From: Saccharina japonica
Taxonomy: Eukaryota; Sar; Phaeophyceae; Laminariales; Laminariaceae
DNA length: 64,000 bases
Assembly (NCBI GenBank): GCA_008828725.1
Contig: MEHQ01004416.1
Coordinates: 62,001 to 126,000 of the forward strand
Reading direction: 5' to 3'
The notes under the pieces are model-generated. The model was not told where the DNA came from. It saw only the letters and a program-made list of their open reading frames with translations, and did no database searches. This document shows positions 39,736 through 51,954 of this stretch, one piece after another. The position numbers were made by a program, and so were the translations under genes. Positions within the stretch are counted from its first letter, which is position 1, and each line of letters opens with the position of its first letter.

Positions 39736-39923
39736 TGGGTTGTTCCAGCAGTAAAGATCCACCCGTTGAAGATTTCGCCGCCGGGGAAAAAAAAGGTTCC
39801 ACGAAGCACGCGGAGGAAACGGCGAAGGAGGAGAAGAAGAAAAAGCGCCAAGAACGTAACCGCAAAAGGGCCAGCGCTTGCGGAATACTCTCGGACTGTG
39901 CTTCTTTGGCTGGAAGCTTTTGA
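39735..39923 (+). CDS. 62-residue small protein with MGCSSSK N-terminus (N-myristoylation signature)
   Basis: ATG to TGA, 62 codons. The start MGCSSSKDPP fits the N-myristoyltransferase consensus (G2, small residue at 5-6, S/T6, K7), and C3 next to the myristoylated glycine is the usual palmitoylation site, so the product would be expected at the plasma membrane or another endomembrane. Residues 18-48 are Lys/Glu-rich (KHAEETAKEEKKKKRQERNR) and probably helical, followed by a short ACGILSDCASLAGSF tail. No intron edges are obvious; it could instead be the first exon of a longer gene. The product matches no named family I can place. The upstream DNA is a tandem duplication. Confidence 0.45.
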   Translation: MGCSSSKDPPVEDFAAGEKKGSTKHAEETAKEEKKKKRQERNRKRASACGILSDCASLAGSF

Positions 39924-40120
39924 TAACGAAGAATGACGCTGTGTATTACGCGAGACCGCGCACGCACCTCTAGAAACAAGGAAAGGGTCACGACCTACAA
40001 GCAGCGCATGTGCGCGAAGAAAGTCTTGGCAGAAAATGAGTGAAGGACTAAAGAGCGTGCGCGCAAGAGGGTTAACAGGGCCGGTGACGAGGCAAGTTGT
40101 CGCGCTGTCGGGGCGGGGGC

Positions 40121-40147
40121 GGGGGGNNCGGGGCGGGGGCGGGGGCT
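40121..40147. repeat. GGGGC-rich tract with two ambiguous bases
   Basis: GGGGCGGGGGC repeats around unresolved bases 40127-40128. Confidence 0.7.
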
Positions 40148-40304
40148 GCGGCTGATGATCACGTTTGTTTGCGTACACTCGTTTGTGCACAAACTGTGTT
40201 TTCTCGTTCAGCAGGTACCCGTGTTCGTAGCACTACTGTATGTGGTCGGGTTCTGTTTGTGGGAGTCCTGGAGAAGTTTCGGCAGGGAGGATTGTTTGTG
40301 TCGG

Positions 40305-41080
40305 CGGTGGTGTAACTGTGTGCGACGATTCCCGTTGGTTTGGGTGTTTAGAGAAGATCCGACAGGGAGAAATGATTGTGTTTGTTTGTGGTGGGGGTGG
40401 TGGAGGTGATCGCAACGGCTTTCCCGAAGAGGCTGTGTATGAAAACGAGACGGATCCAGACCCAGCCATACTACCTCGCTGCTGCCACCGCTTTGCCTTC
40501 ATCGAGCTGCATCAATCGGCCAGGCGCATCACATACGACGATGTATGCCCTCATTACGTGTGTGTAAAATACAACACAGTCGAAAGAGGCAAATATATAT
40601 TTTGGCACATTGTTGGTCCTGTGGCCATATTATAAACTACTACAGTACTACTACCGTAGTTGCGCTAATCGTACATAATGTATGTACCGTTGGTGTAGGT
40701 GTCTGCGACGATTCCCGTTGGTTTGCGTGTTTAGAGAAGATCCGACAGGGAGGATTGATTGTGTTTGTTTGTGATGAGGGTGGTGGAGGTGGCTGCAGCG
40801 GTTCCCGAAGGGGCTGTGCATGAAAACGAGACGCATCCAGACACGCGTCCAGCCATAAAAACCTCGCTGTGCTGCCACCGCTTTGCCCTCTTCTAGATGC
40901 ATCAATCGGTCAGGCGCATCACATAGGACGATGTATCCCCTCATGATTTTGTGTGTGAAATACAACACAGTCGAAAGAGTCAAATATATACGTTGGCACA
41001 TTGTTGGTCCTGTGTACATATTATAACCTACTACTGTGTTTGTTGCGCTAATAATCGTGCATAATGTATGTACCGTATCA
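40305..41080 (+). repeat. tandem duplication, 2 x ~385 bp
   Basis: GTGTNNGCGACGATTCCCGT TGGTTTG, TTAGAGAAGATCCGACAGGG, GTGTTTGTTTGTG, CACAGTCGAAAGAG, TTGGCACATTGTTGGTCCTG and CATAATGTATGTACCGT occur in both units. Confidence 0.9.
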
Positions 41081-41365
41081 CAGGCAAGAAAACAAACCAC
41101 CTCGGACGAATTTCGAAGCTGTAATTATCGGCAACAAGGACAGTGCAAACGCGGACGAATTTCGAAGCTGTAATTATCGGCAACGAGGACAGTGCAAACG
41201 CAGAAAGAGGCGCACAATCATCAAATATCGATGAGATATATCCCCAAAGCAATCACGTCTGCTGTGTGTGCCCCTTTTTGTTTTTGGAGAAAACCGGCTC
41301 GAAAATTAACCCAAGGGTGCGTGCGATCTTGCCGGTTACTCGGAGCTTTCTTGTCTTCTCTTATT

Positions 41366-41585
41366 TTGTCTTGTCTTGTCTTGTCTTGTCTTGTCTTGTC
41401 TTGTCTTGTCTTGTCTTGTTTTGTCTTGTCTTTTCTTGTCTTGTCTTGTCTTATCTTGTCTTGTCTTGTCTTGTCTTGTCTTGTCGTGTCTCGTCTCGTC
41501 TTGTCTTGTCCTGTCTCTTCTTGTCTTGCCTTGTCTTGTCTCGTCTTGGCCTCGCGTGTGTTGGCTTGTGTTATCTTGTCTTGTT
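41366..41585 (+). repeat. (CTTGT)n pentanucleotide microsatellite
   Basis: About 44 units of CTTGT with scattered changes. Because the unit lacks stops in most frames it generates long spurious open frames on both strands. Confidence 0.95.
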
Positions 41586-42199
41586 GTGATGGTATGGCCT
41601 TGGAAGGACGGCAATTACCTCAGAATAGGTCATTGGTCCGCTTTCGTATTTCTTGGATGATGTTTGCATTCGGGGTAATCATGAAGGGAAGGGCTAGGAG
41701 CCCTTCCCAGGGAAGATGCCACCGAGATTATGGGGTTAATAAATATATGTATCCCCTACTTCTGATTTTACATGAAAATGAATATCCGTAAGGACATGCT
41801 TAATAGGCAGGCCTGCAAGGGGATAGTGTGTGTCTCACCCAGCAGTTGCCTTGTCTTCGTTCTTCGTATCTTGTGTTAGGTCTATGTAGTTTGTGGGGTC
41901 ATTTCGTGCGTTCGAGGTGCGGTCCAATCGTCGTGCGTGTTGCGCAAGGAGTTAAGTTGGACTGTGATATACCAGGTACTCGGTAGGTGGCAGAGGTGGG
42001 GGCGGAGACTGCGAGAGTCTTTGACGGGGTTAGGTGAATGGGCGACAACTAACTGAAGTACCCAGGACGGTGGTGTGTCGAAGCTCTGCGCCCATCTATG
42101 CGTCGACGCTGATGAGCTGTTGATCAATCCGTAATGTAGTCGGGTCTGGTTGATGGCACCCCGCCGTGTTCGAAGTCATTGGGTTCTTGATTTCCTTTT
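41586..42199. other. no gene recognised
   Basis: AGGGAAGGGCTAGGAGCCCT TCCC at 41684 is a short hairpin. No coding motif. Confidence 0.5.
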
Positions 42200-43330
42200 G
42201 TATGTGTGCGTGGTATGGTTGAACAAGCGCTACACATGGTCAGATGGAAAACGATCAATTAATCATACCTGGTACGTGTTAATAATGCTGCTGTGTGTCG
42301 AGGTTTATAAACTATTCGAATCGAACATGCATCGAAGCACTGAAGTCACCGCTGCACCGAGGCTGGGGAAAGCATGCACTACAGGAAACTGTGTATCGAG
42401 GATCATAATCTGTTGGAGTTGTCAAATTTCCATCGAAAACCCTACATCTTCACCTGTGTCGAGGTTGCCGATAAGGTACTAGGATTATGTTGACGAGGCC
42501 CATAACCTGTTGGAATGGATGAGATATCGAAGCTCTGTGGTTATACCTCGCCCGAGGCCGATAATAGCAAATACATGATGTTTACCGACGAGACTCATAA
42601 CCTGTTGAAAAACAAATACATGTATGTATCCAAAAACACTCTGCATCGTCAGCTGCGTCGAGACTGTGCTGTGGTACCCCCTCTCGCCTGTTGAAGCGTT
42701 AGCATTTGTAGGTAATGCCTCTGGGTCATAACTAGTGGGTATTCATTGTCGCCCGTCTGGATGACAGTTCCCACGGCCCTTCGTTCAGAAGACACCCGGC
42801 GAGCAAGCAATAAAGTTATATGCAAACAAATAATGTATAAGCACCTGTCGAGCAACCTGTGTGAGTGACCTGAGCCAGGCCAGAGGCTAATATTGTATCG
42901 AGGCTGATAACCTGTTGGAATAATTGGCTGCTATGCTCGTACGCATGTACGGTTTGCGGGCACCTACAGAGTGATCCAGCATCGAGCATACACCTGCGCA
43001 TATTTCTGCACCAACGCTGAATATGGCATGCTTGAATAGTATGTGTCGAAGCTCACAACTTGTCAGAATGGAACATTCATCGAACCTTCGGTCTATCTCT
43101 GCACAGAGGTTGATAAGCACATACCCTGGTATCACTCAGAATCGGAATATAAGGACCGTTTGTATACTAACATGTAATTGAAATGGTGTTTATATCTCTG
43201 CACAGAGGTTGATAACCACATACTTCGTTCGAGGATGCTCGGTCTCGAGGCTCGGCAACCTGGTGGCAAAAGGTATACGCACTGAAACTCTGTTTGCTTC
43301 TCTGCAGTGAGGTTCAACAAACAGTGCATC
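42200..43330 (+). repeat. highly degenerate minisatellite (CGAGGCTNATAACCTGTTGGAAT)
   Basis: Variants recur at 42298, 42391, 42452, 42493, 42583, 42650, 42895, 43046, 43094, 43202, 43246 and 43308. Spacing varies between about 40 and 150 bases, so this is an old array. Confidence 0.6.
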
Positions 43331-43360
43331 GGTTACACCGCAGGGACAGACACGGAGCGA

Positions 43361-43717
43361 ATGCACAAAGCCAAACAGCGTAACGCCCAGGCGTACTTAG
43401 CATGGCCGGCCGATTATAAGGTTCAAGGTTGCGACATATTGCGGGAAATCTTGAGGCATGCAAAAGAAGCAACCGCCGACCACTTGACGCGCGGTCGAGA
43501 GCCGAAACGAAGAGGACCACGGCATATGCTATCACGTTTGGAATCCGACAATGAGCAACACAACAACAAACTCTTCAACAACGTGCACTCGAAAAAAGCT
43601 ACAGAAACAAGAAGCCGACGTCAGCATTTCGTTGCCGACGTACACTCACGCATCTTCCAATGTTGGGTGTCGAGTGCTCGAAGGTCGGACTCACAGCTGG
43701 CGGCGTGTTTTACATAA
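43361..43717 (+). CDS. hypothetical 118-residue protein
   Basis: ATG to TAA. The frame is open for 18 more codons upstream to a CTGCAG that resembles a splice acceptor (pyrimidine-rich TGTTTGCTTCTCTGCAG), so the true first exon may lie further left. The product is basic (KEATADHLTRGREPKRRGPR) with a hydrophilic middle; no domain recognised. AATAAA lies about 15 bases after the stop, a plausible polyadenylation signal. The upstream acceptor-like sequence is itself a variant of the neighbouring minisatellite, which weakens the case. Confidence 0.3.
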   Translation: MHKAKQRNAQAYLAWPADYKVQGCDILREILRHAKEATADHLTRGREPKRRGPRHMLSRLESDNEQHNNKLFNNVHSKKATETRSRRQHFVADVHSRIFQCWVSSARRSDSQLAACFT

Positions 43718-45061
43718 CTGTACGTGAAATAAAAATAACAATGTCTTGCGACCCTGCGGCTTTCGTAAGTTCTTCAGTAGGAATATCATTTGTTTTTCAT
43801 TTAATTGCGCAAACGTACAGCAGTTAGTGTGCATCGAAAATGTTATTCCGTGGATACAGTACATGCAACCAGTCAGAATGGTTGATCACGTCCGAAGCCA
43901 ATCACAACTAGCTGGTACGTGCGGACACACGAATCATGCAGCAAGAAGAAGCATCGTCTATACCACACTGCACTACTGGCAGATTCAAGCGTACCACAAA
44001 CAAACCCACATAAAACGCACCAATCAGTCGGGACACGAAGGTCCGCCCAATAGCCAATAGTAACCGCGCCAACGACCAGCCCCGCCCCCAGAGGGCAACA
44101 ACAACATTCGCTAACCGTGGCTCCCCCTGACACCACTAACCCTAACCCTTAGTCAAACACGACCAAATATTTTAAGGTTAACTGATCACTGTGCGATGCA
44201 AAAAGCGCAACCAATCTAGCAAAAGATATATACCATAAACCAATCAACCAATCAGGTTTCGCTCGTTCCCATAACATATCCCTCCCGCGCGCTACTTTCT
44301 ACTCTACACCACCAGGCAAGTTATAAAACCCCTTGCCTAGATAATATCGAACGCCCCATCACCCCCACCTACCTCGCGCCCCCCATCCTTCCTCTCCCTC
44401 CCTCACATTTTCCACCTTTCACTTCGATCTCCTTCATATATATATATATAGATGTGTTTTCTCCTTCCCCTCCTTCCCTTTTCGATCTTCAGCGCGCATG
44501 GGAAATACCCCCAAACATGGTCACAGGATGGCCGCTAGGTGATCACAGCACACCATACCACCCCACACAATCTATCGCTCCGTCCCGCCTTACGACGTGG
44601 CGCGCGCAAACCGCGCAATAGCGCGGGTCGCCACACCAAGTAGTCGAGTAGTAGCCATACTGTACGTTCAAGGTATATCTAGGACAGCCTTTGTTTTTTG
44701 GAACATGGCACAAGAGTAACAGCGACACAGCACGACAGCACTCGAGTCTACAATGGTGGCGCAAGGGGGAAATACGTTCACAACAGCAACGTAAAACGAT
44801 GGACCTCTATAAAGTATACATCTATAACGCCTCTAGAATTATACCGCACAGCAGAAGCGAGTACCGCGACTGGGTAACACGAACATAATGAAACACACAG
44901 AAAGAAATGTAAACGACGATGTGCCCAGCAGCACCGTCGGAGCGGCGGTACTCGTAGTACGTAGGACTATTAAAGTAGTAGCAGACGCAGTAGCAGCAGC
45001 CGCAGCCATAAAAAAAGCGAGCAAACAAACCATCAGCAAAGGGTCACTATAGCTGCATCAC
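43718..45061. other. no gene recognised
   Basis: Short CCCTAA tract near 44147; pyrimidine-rich 44370-44480 with (TA)n at 44437. Frames are short. Confidence 0.45.
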
Positions 45062-45780
45062 CAGCCGGGGCTACCACATCCCTGGCGGGTGAAAACAAAA
45101 GCGGGCGAACCAATTACGCAAAGTTCCCCCGTAGCAGCAGCAGCAGCAGCAGCGGTAATCATGAAAAAAGGCGATCACGAACCACCAAACAAACGCGGTC
45201 GACAATGGCAACCGTAACGGCAGCACCAGCCGGGGCTCCCGCAACCTCGGGGGGGAAAGCAGGAACAAACAGCGGGCGAACTAATTGCGCCATGTTAGCC
45301 CCCGCAGCAGCAGCAGCAGCAGCAGCAATACATAAAAACTGTAACTGATGAAGAAACGCGGTTTTCAACGGCAACAGTATCGGCAACAGCAGAGGCAACG
45401 GCAGCCGAGGCTGCCGCATCTCTGGCGGAGAAACGAACATTAAACAGCGAGGGAAATAATTGCGTTATTGCGGTTGCCCCGCAGCAGCAGCGGCAGCAGC
45501 AGCAAACGAAAAAAAAAGGCGGCAACAAACAAACAAACGTCATTCGCAACGGCAACAGTAACGGCAACAGCAGCCGGGGCTCCCACATCTCCGACGAGGG
45601 AAATGAAAACATATACCAAACATCGGGCGGCCAACTTGCGTAGTTTTAGTTCCCCCGCAACACCAGCAGCAGTAGAGAAAAAAAAACAGCTTACAAGAAA
45701 GAACGAAAAAAACGATGTCTGTAAGGGCAACAGTAACTGCGATAGCCGCCGGGGCGAGGCGCCCACGTTCCCGGTGGCGA
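45062..45780 (-). repeat. ~175-bp tandem repeat with embedded CAG/CTG tracts, four units
   Basis: Each unit carries AGCCGGGGCTCCCNCA, a GGCGGGNGAAA block, AGCGGGCGAACNAATTGCG, a run of 5-8 CAG triplets and AACGGCAACAGTAACGGCAA CAGC. Units begin near 45065, 45230, 45405 and 45572, with a partial fifth near 45745. On the minus strand each unit opens with a similar Leu/Pro-rich frame. Confidence 0.8.
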
Positions 45781-46002
45781 AAAACAAGCGAATTAATTGC
45801 TACCTGGTACATAGGATGCCACAGTTTGGCCCGTTGACGAATCGCCCCCTTTCACTTACACTATCTAGAGTATGTTACGCCGTAAGAGGGCTTGACGATC
45901 CCACAAGACTGGCCCCCAGGAATATTTGCAACATACCGTCTGCGAAATCAGGACCGACCGTTGATAACGCCACACGCCTGGAACCTGAAACATTTCAGTT
46001 TT

Positions 46003-46245
46003 TTACCAGGCAGAATGCTTCCGTTCAACAATACCTGGTAAGCATTAGGCCAATCCGAGTAACCCCTGTTTTGATGACCAACCAATCAATGTCCTTCTCC
46101 AAAACAAGAGTATTCCATTTGTTACAGGCAGTTACCAAGCAGACTGCTTCCGTTCAACAATAAGCATTATACCAGTCCGAACAACCCCTGCCCTGTTTGG
46201 CTGACCAACCAATGTCCTTCGCCAAAAAGATAGTATACCAAACAG
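46003..46245 (+). repeat. ~125-bp tandem duplication
   Basis: TACCANGCAGANTGCTTCCG TTCAACAATA, CCGANNAACCCCTG and TGACCAACCAATNNATGTCC TTC recur once. Confidence 0.8.
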
Positions 46246-49158
46246 ACGGGGCTATGCTTCTTCGACCAGAAGAAAAAAAAAAAAATCCTTTCAATAACAG
46301 CTGACCAAAATAAATATAGAAAGGAATCCACCAACAACCTAAAGCTCTTCCCATCATAAAAAAAGAGTCGGCCAACGTGAGAACTACGCAAAAAATAAGC
46401 AAGCTTCACGCTCGACCCTTCAAAAAACTGTTTCAACTCTGTGTCCCGGCGTGTTCGGGGTTATAAGAAGGGGCGGACATCGCAGCGTTTACAGATAATA
46501 CAGACACAGAAAAGAAATGCAATGCGTTTTGACGCGCTTGCTGCTACTTGCTGTTTGCTACGAGTGCATGTACGTACGCGATAACTAATCCTAGCAAGAG
46601 ACAAAAACAAACGTGGAGGACAGTTGGTTATAGTTACGCTGCTGGCCGAAGGTTCGACATTGTTTCCTGCAACAGAACGCGCCCGGGCCCCGTCGTGGAT
46701 ATGATCCGGAAGCTACCAGATACTAAAATCCGGTAACATACGAGACATAGATTAGCGAGAAATATCAAACGCCGCCATGGGGAGGCGTCATAATTTCCTC
46801 ACTACCGCGCGATACAAAGCGTGAGCGGGGAATCGCGACAAGGACAAAAAAAAACGGTGTTTACTCTCAATTTTGCCACCTCTCAACACCGATGTTTTTG
46901 GCCTGTTCAACACTGACGCCAGTGCTGTTGTTGAAAACCAGGTACCTGGCTGCTATACTCGTACGTATGCACTGTTTGGCTGGCATCCACCGAGTGGACC
47001 AGCTGACTTGACACAGGTTAGGACTTGAAGGCATGTCTTACCCAGGGGGGACGAAAGACTTGGAGGCATGCCTGAAAGGAGACTAAGACTTGAGAAAAAG
47101 GAGAACCATACATGAAAACGAGAACAAGGCGTGTCTTAAACCGGAACACGAGTTGAAGGCATGTCTTCAAAGGGGGGACAAGACTTGGAGGTATGCCATA
47201 CAGGGCGGAAAAACGAATGTCATAAAAAAAAGTGACGCTTACAATATGATAAGTAGTAGCATCGGTTCCCACGAGGCAGGCAACCCGGGCTGCTGAGTAA
47301 GGCAAGGGCTGAACCCGACCTACTTAATACCAGCGCAAAAACGCCTCGGACGAATAGGATTGCGGGGAGAGGGAACACCGCAATCAGAACCCACGGTAAA
47401 AACAAAAAAACAGGTATCCCCATACACTACAAACCATATTTGGGTATGATGTATGTCTTCCCCCCGAAGTACCCGTACGCCCCATGACCCCCCTAGTCGT
47501 ACTGCTGCTCACTCTCAGCTAACGGGTGATAGCACAACACTTGCGGGTTAACTTGCGGGTTAATAGGCATATTCCAAGCGGGTTAACCCAGCGTTCTTTA
47601 CGGGTCAAGACCCGACCCGCGGATCGGATCAGTGAGTTTTAGAAATCTGACAGGTCGGGTAGGGTCCGGTCAGGTCTGGTCGGGTCTGGCCGGGTCAGGA
47701 GCATCCCAAACTCTCGCGGCTCGTGTCTGGTCACCGTCACCCGACCCAACCTGGCCCGTGAGGTTTGACCCGAGCCCTGGGAAAATCAAGATACAGTCGC
47801 CCTCTCTTCTTACGCAAAAAGCACACAACAAGAGACTTAAGGTGTCGGGCAGTACGCAGATATATTGAAGAAAGCAAAAACGAAAAAAACGAAAAAAACG
47901 AAAAATAGTGAAAATTAATGGACAGCACAATCTCGGCAACAACGTACAGTACGCATTTATCACTGGTATTTATTAGAGTACAATGCGTATATGGTAGAGG
48001 GTCGGTCTACAAAATACGACGCACATGACAACAGCACCGAACGTATACCATGCAAATCTATAATAATAATCGTTCAAATTGTCTATCACCCTTTGAATCC
48101 ATCTACCAGCTATCATCTACCGTCGCATCTATTTTTCACCATCGAAAGAACAATCCCTCAAGTCTAACATCCGTCTGACCAGCAAAAATCTACCAAAACA
48201 AGTAAAGTATAATAGTCGAAACACCAAAATTTAGAGGGCGCCGAAATGGCACACGACCCCCCCCCCCCCGCGCCCAAAACGTCTCAAGGAAACACCCATG
48301 GAAACCCCTCCATGCCGGTGCTCGTAAACATATAGAAATAGACTACCCATCTCGTCAGGTTTTCTTTCCGTCCGAGGGATGTTGAGGGGAGGGGGTGGGA
48401 CACTCGTGGCCCCGCATTGGCAACAAACAGCGCTACAACGCACAAACGCAAAGCCGAGGCTTAGGGTTCAGACAGCAGTGCGTATATACGTGAAAACAAA
48501 CACACGCAAGCAATGCACGTGAACCAACACACGCAACGCACGTGAAACAAAACACACGCAACGCACGTGGAACAAACACAAGCAGGCAATGCACGTGAAA
48601 CAAACACACGCAATGCTTCGGAGTTTTCTCATCTTGGCGTCCACGCTTTTTGCCACTGCAAATACCATCCACTCACTCTACGTTAAAGTGTTTGTCCCCG
48701 AAACGCGAGGGTAAACTTGCCACTCTTACCCCCAAGTGTCGGGGGCAAAAACGCGAGGGCGCAGTGGCCCCTTTAATCCCATTTTTTTCTTTCTCCCCCA
48801 TAAAAACAAATCCCCAAAAATACGTGGAGGCGCGCGCGCAGTAGTTATATGGGGTTAAAACAACGGCATCTATCTACGTACCAGGTATATCATACTGTGC
48901 TTCCCTCGACGAAAAATCAAAACGAGGTGGACAAAAAACAATTCAGAAAAAAAACGAAAAAAACGAGGGAAAAAAAAAACGAAAACGGTAGAGAGTTTCA
49001 CGTCCGTTCGCGCGCCGAGCCGAACCGACATCGAAACCGCCCCAAACCAATGCCGCGATCCAAGGCATTCCGCATATATCCTAACCGCAACCAAACCCCT
49101 CTATGGTCATACGACTACGGCCATGCCTAAAAATGAAGTACACCCCCCCCCCCCCCCC
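46246..49158. other. no gene recognised; scattered simple repeats
   Basis: 46250-46440 has A-rich tracts; 47620-47700 is rich in GGGTCGGGT/GGTCCGGTC oligomers; 48475-48620 carries ACACGCAANGCACGTGNAAC AAAC repeated five times (24-26-base period); 48240-48280 and 49140-49158 are C tracts. A fragment of the poly-G-bordered repeat (TGGTCATACGACTACGGCCA TG) lies at 49104. No convincing gene. Confidence 0.45.
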
Positions 49159-50240
49159 AAAAAAAAATAAAAAAAAAACCCAAGACAAGGTTTTTCGCAT
49201 ATAGGTTAACGGCTGTCTCTCCATCAATGACGACGAAAGACGCCCGCCCAACGAAACTGCAGAGCATATCCTGTCCAGCACAAAACATCGCTCAGAACAA
49301 ATAGCCCCCAGCTCAAACGGAAAGATTTAAACATGGCAATACCATCTGGAATGCCAGGGTTACGACTGCAAAACAATACGTGCGCGGAAAGGGGGGGGGG
49401 GGGGGGGTCCAGCTTCGCCCAGACGCGAATAGAAAGTAAAGCGGCCAAGAAAATGGCCCGCGTCGAGTCGTCTGGGCTCTTTTTGTTCCCGAAACCCCCC
49501 GGTCCACGTTCTGCTGGTTGGTGAAAACCAACAAGCGCTCCGCGCGGCATCTGTAGGATGCGAGGGTCTATCGGTCATAGATACTAGCGCCGGTGCAGCA
49601 ACAAGTACCCCCCGCCACCCCCCCCCCGGCACGGTGTCCACGACGCAGTAGAGGCTCCCGAGAGCTTGCAATTGAGGGCAGAAAACACCCCGCGAGGAGC
49701 ATTGATGGGCGTGCGGGAGAGAGATAACCCATAATCGCGTCCCGCCGGTTTGCCGCTCTCGCCTAGGTCTAGGACTGAGCACGTCGCGTGCAGATGAGTG
49801 GCGCCCCAGCCAAATGGAGCAAAATAAGCTTCCGGCTGGGCGTGCTGCTAACCGCGCCGCCCCTCCGCCCATTCTCTCGGCCACCGTGCTGCCGCGCACT
49901 CCGGGCCCGCGCGCGGCATCTCCTCTGCTTCACGAAAACGCCAAGTCAGTCGCTCGCCGAATTTAATCATCCCGTTGATCGTTTTTGCTTGGGGGGGGGG
50001 AGACGATAACGGCGGGGGAGGTGGAGGAGAGGGGGCTAAAAGAGATGAACCTTTTCATAGAGGATATGGATGTGCAGAGTAGCTTAGGCGACAGGACCGA
50101 TGCGCGGACTGGTTGGCGGGTATACGACTAGGGGCCATTGCAGCGATCAGGAGTACACCCACCCTGTGGTGTTCCCTCCGCGTGGCCCGTCACCTGGTCG
50201 CCCTGCGGGTCGCTCTCGGCCGGCGAGATGAGCAGGCGTG
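49159..50240. repeat. 1.09-kb tandem duplication, unit 1
   Basis: Runs from AAAACCCAAGACAAGG to GAGATGAGCAGGCGTG. The first ~460 bases differ from unit 2 by many one-base gains and losses; from about 49620 onward the two units look identical for ~620 bases. Contains an inverted poly-G-bordered repeat fragment at 49515-49620. Frames of ~75-95 codons occur on both strands in both units; none is recognised. Confidence 0.9.
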
Positions 50241-50243
50241 GAC

Positions 50244-51329
50244 AAAAAAATAAAAAAAAAACCCAAGACAAGGTTTTTCGCATATAGGTCTTAAGGCTGG
50301 TCTCTCCATCAATCGACGGAAAAGACGCCCGCCAACGAAAGCTGCAGAGCATTATCCTGTCCAGCATCAAAACAGTCGCTCAGGAACAATAGGCCCCCAG
50401 CTCAACGGAAAGATTTAAACCATGGGCATACCATCTGGCAATGGCCAGGGTTACGACTGCAAACAAGTACGTGGCGCGGAAGGGGGGGGGGGGGGGGTCC
50501 AGCTTCGCCCAGACGGCGAATAGAAAGGTAAAGCGCCAAGAAAATGGCCCGCGTGAGTCTTGGCTCTTTTTGTTCCCGCCGCCCCCGGTCCACGTTCTGC
50601 TGGTTGGTGAAGAACCAACTAAGCGCTGCCGTCCCGGCATTGTAGGGATGCGAGGGTCTATGGTCATAGATGACTACGCCGGGCAGCAACGAGAGCTACC
50701 CCCCCCACCCCCCCCCGGCACGGTGTCCACGACGCAGTAGAGGCTCCCGAGAGCTTGCAATTGAGGGCAGAAAACACCCCGCGAGGAGCATTGATGGGCG
50801 TGCGGGAGAGAGATAACCCATAATCGCGTCCCGCCGGTTTGCCGCTCTCGCCTAGGTCTAGGACTGAGCACGTCGCGTGCAGATGAGTGGCGCCCCAGCC
50901 AAATGGAGCAAAATAAGCTTCCGGCTGGGCGTGCTGCTAACCGCGCCGCCCCTCCGCCCATTCTCTCGGCCACCGTGCTGCCGCGCACTCCGGGCCCGCG
51001 CGCGGCATCTCCTCTGCTTCACGAAAACGCCAAGTCAGTCGCTCGCCGAATTTAATCATCCCGTTGATCGTTTTTGCTTGGGGGGGGGGAGACGATAACG
51101 GCGGGGGAGGTGGAGGAGAGGGGGCTAAAAGAGATGAACCTTTTCATAGAGGATATGGATGTGCAGAGTAGCTTAGGCGACAGGACCGATGCGCGGACTG
51201 GTTGGCGGGTATACGACTAGGGGCCATTGCAGCGATCAGGAGTACACCCACCCTGTGGTGTTCCCTCCGCGTGGCCCGTCACCTGGTCGCCCTGCGGGTC
51301 GCTCTCGGCCGGCGAGATGAGCAGGCGTG
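50244..51329. repeat. 1.09-kb tandem duplication, unit 2
   Basis: Second unit, same order. After GCAGGCGTG the sequence continues with CTCCCTTCCCC instead of returning to the start of the unit. Confidence 0.9.
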
Positions 51330-51950
51330 CCTCCCTTCCCCACCCCCCCTCCCCTCGGCGGCAAGAGCTTGAAGCCCAGAGAATGAAACCGATCCCGGCC
51401 ACAATCGACCCCGACGCATCGCTCCCGTCTATCGTTGTCAACAATGGTTCCGTCCCATCCATCGCTGCAATACATCGTTTGCCAACCACTTCCCACAGCC
51501 GTTTCCCAACCAACACTGCCAATCGTCATTGCCAGCCATCGTTGTCAACCGGAGTTCCCGAACATTCGCAACAGCAAGCACCCAGGGCAGGTCGGGCGGC
51601 ACCCAGACACCCAAGACACCTCTGCACTCTCGTCGTAGAACCGAAAACAAAATGTTGACGGTTACGTTTCGCAAAAGGAGGGGGGGGAAAAAAAAAATGC
51701 ATCCGCCGTTCTCACGACGTCTCCTTGATTGAATCTTCACAACGATGAGATGTATACCTACGAGCAGGCATGTCTGCAAAATCTCGTCGGATAATCGACA
51801 ACAAACTTTTGACGGTTACGTTTCGAAAAAGGAAAAAAAAAAAACTACCCTTCCGCCGATCTCAAGTTTGCCGATCTCACGACGTCTCGTTGAATCTTGA
51901 CGATGAACGATGAGATGGATATCTATGCGTTTGGCGACGGACATCTTCCA
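51330..51950. other. no gene recognised
   Basis: A doubled block: GACGGTTACGTTTCGNAAAAG G..CCGCCG.TCTC at 51657 and 51813. Frames are short or mutual shadows. Confidence 0.5.
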
Positions 51951-51954
51951 GCGC

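Noticed and set aside
39540-40190. 216-codon Leu/Phe-rich minus-strand frame
   Set aside because: It is the shadow of the Lys-rich MGCSSSK frame and the flanking duplication; it includes ambiguous bases and has no start.
41336-41791. Open frames of up to 199 codons (LVLSCLVLSC and TRQDKTRQDK) over the CTTGT array
   Set aside because: They are the unavoidable translation of a stop-free pentamer on both strands.
49360-50988. Duplicated minus-strand frame beginning RGSTVAERMGGG as a gene pair
   Set aside because: The frame is identical in both units only because the DNA is identical there, has no known domain, and a plus-strand frame is equally open.
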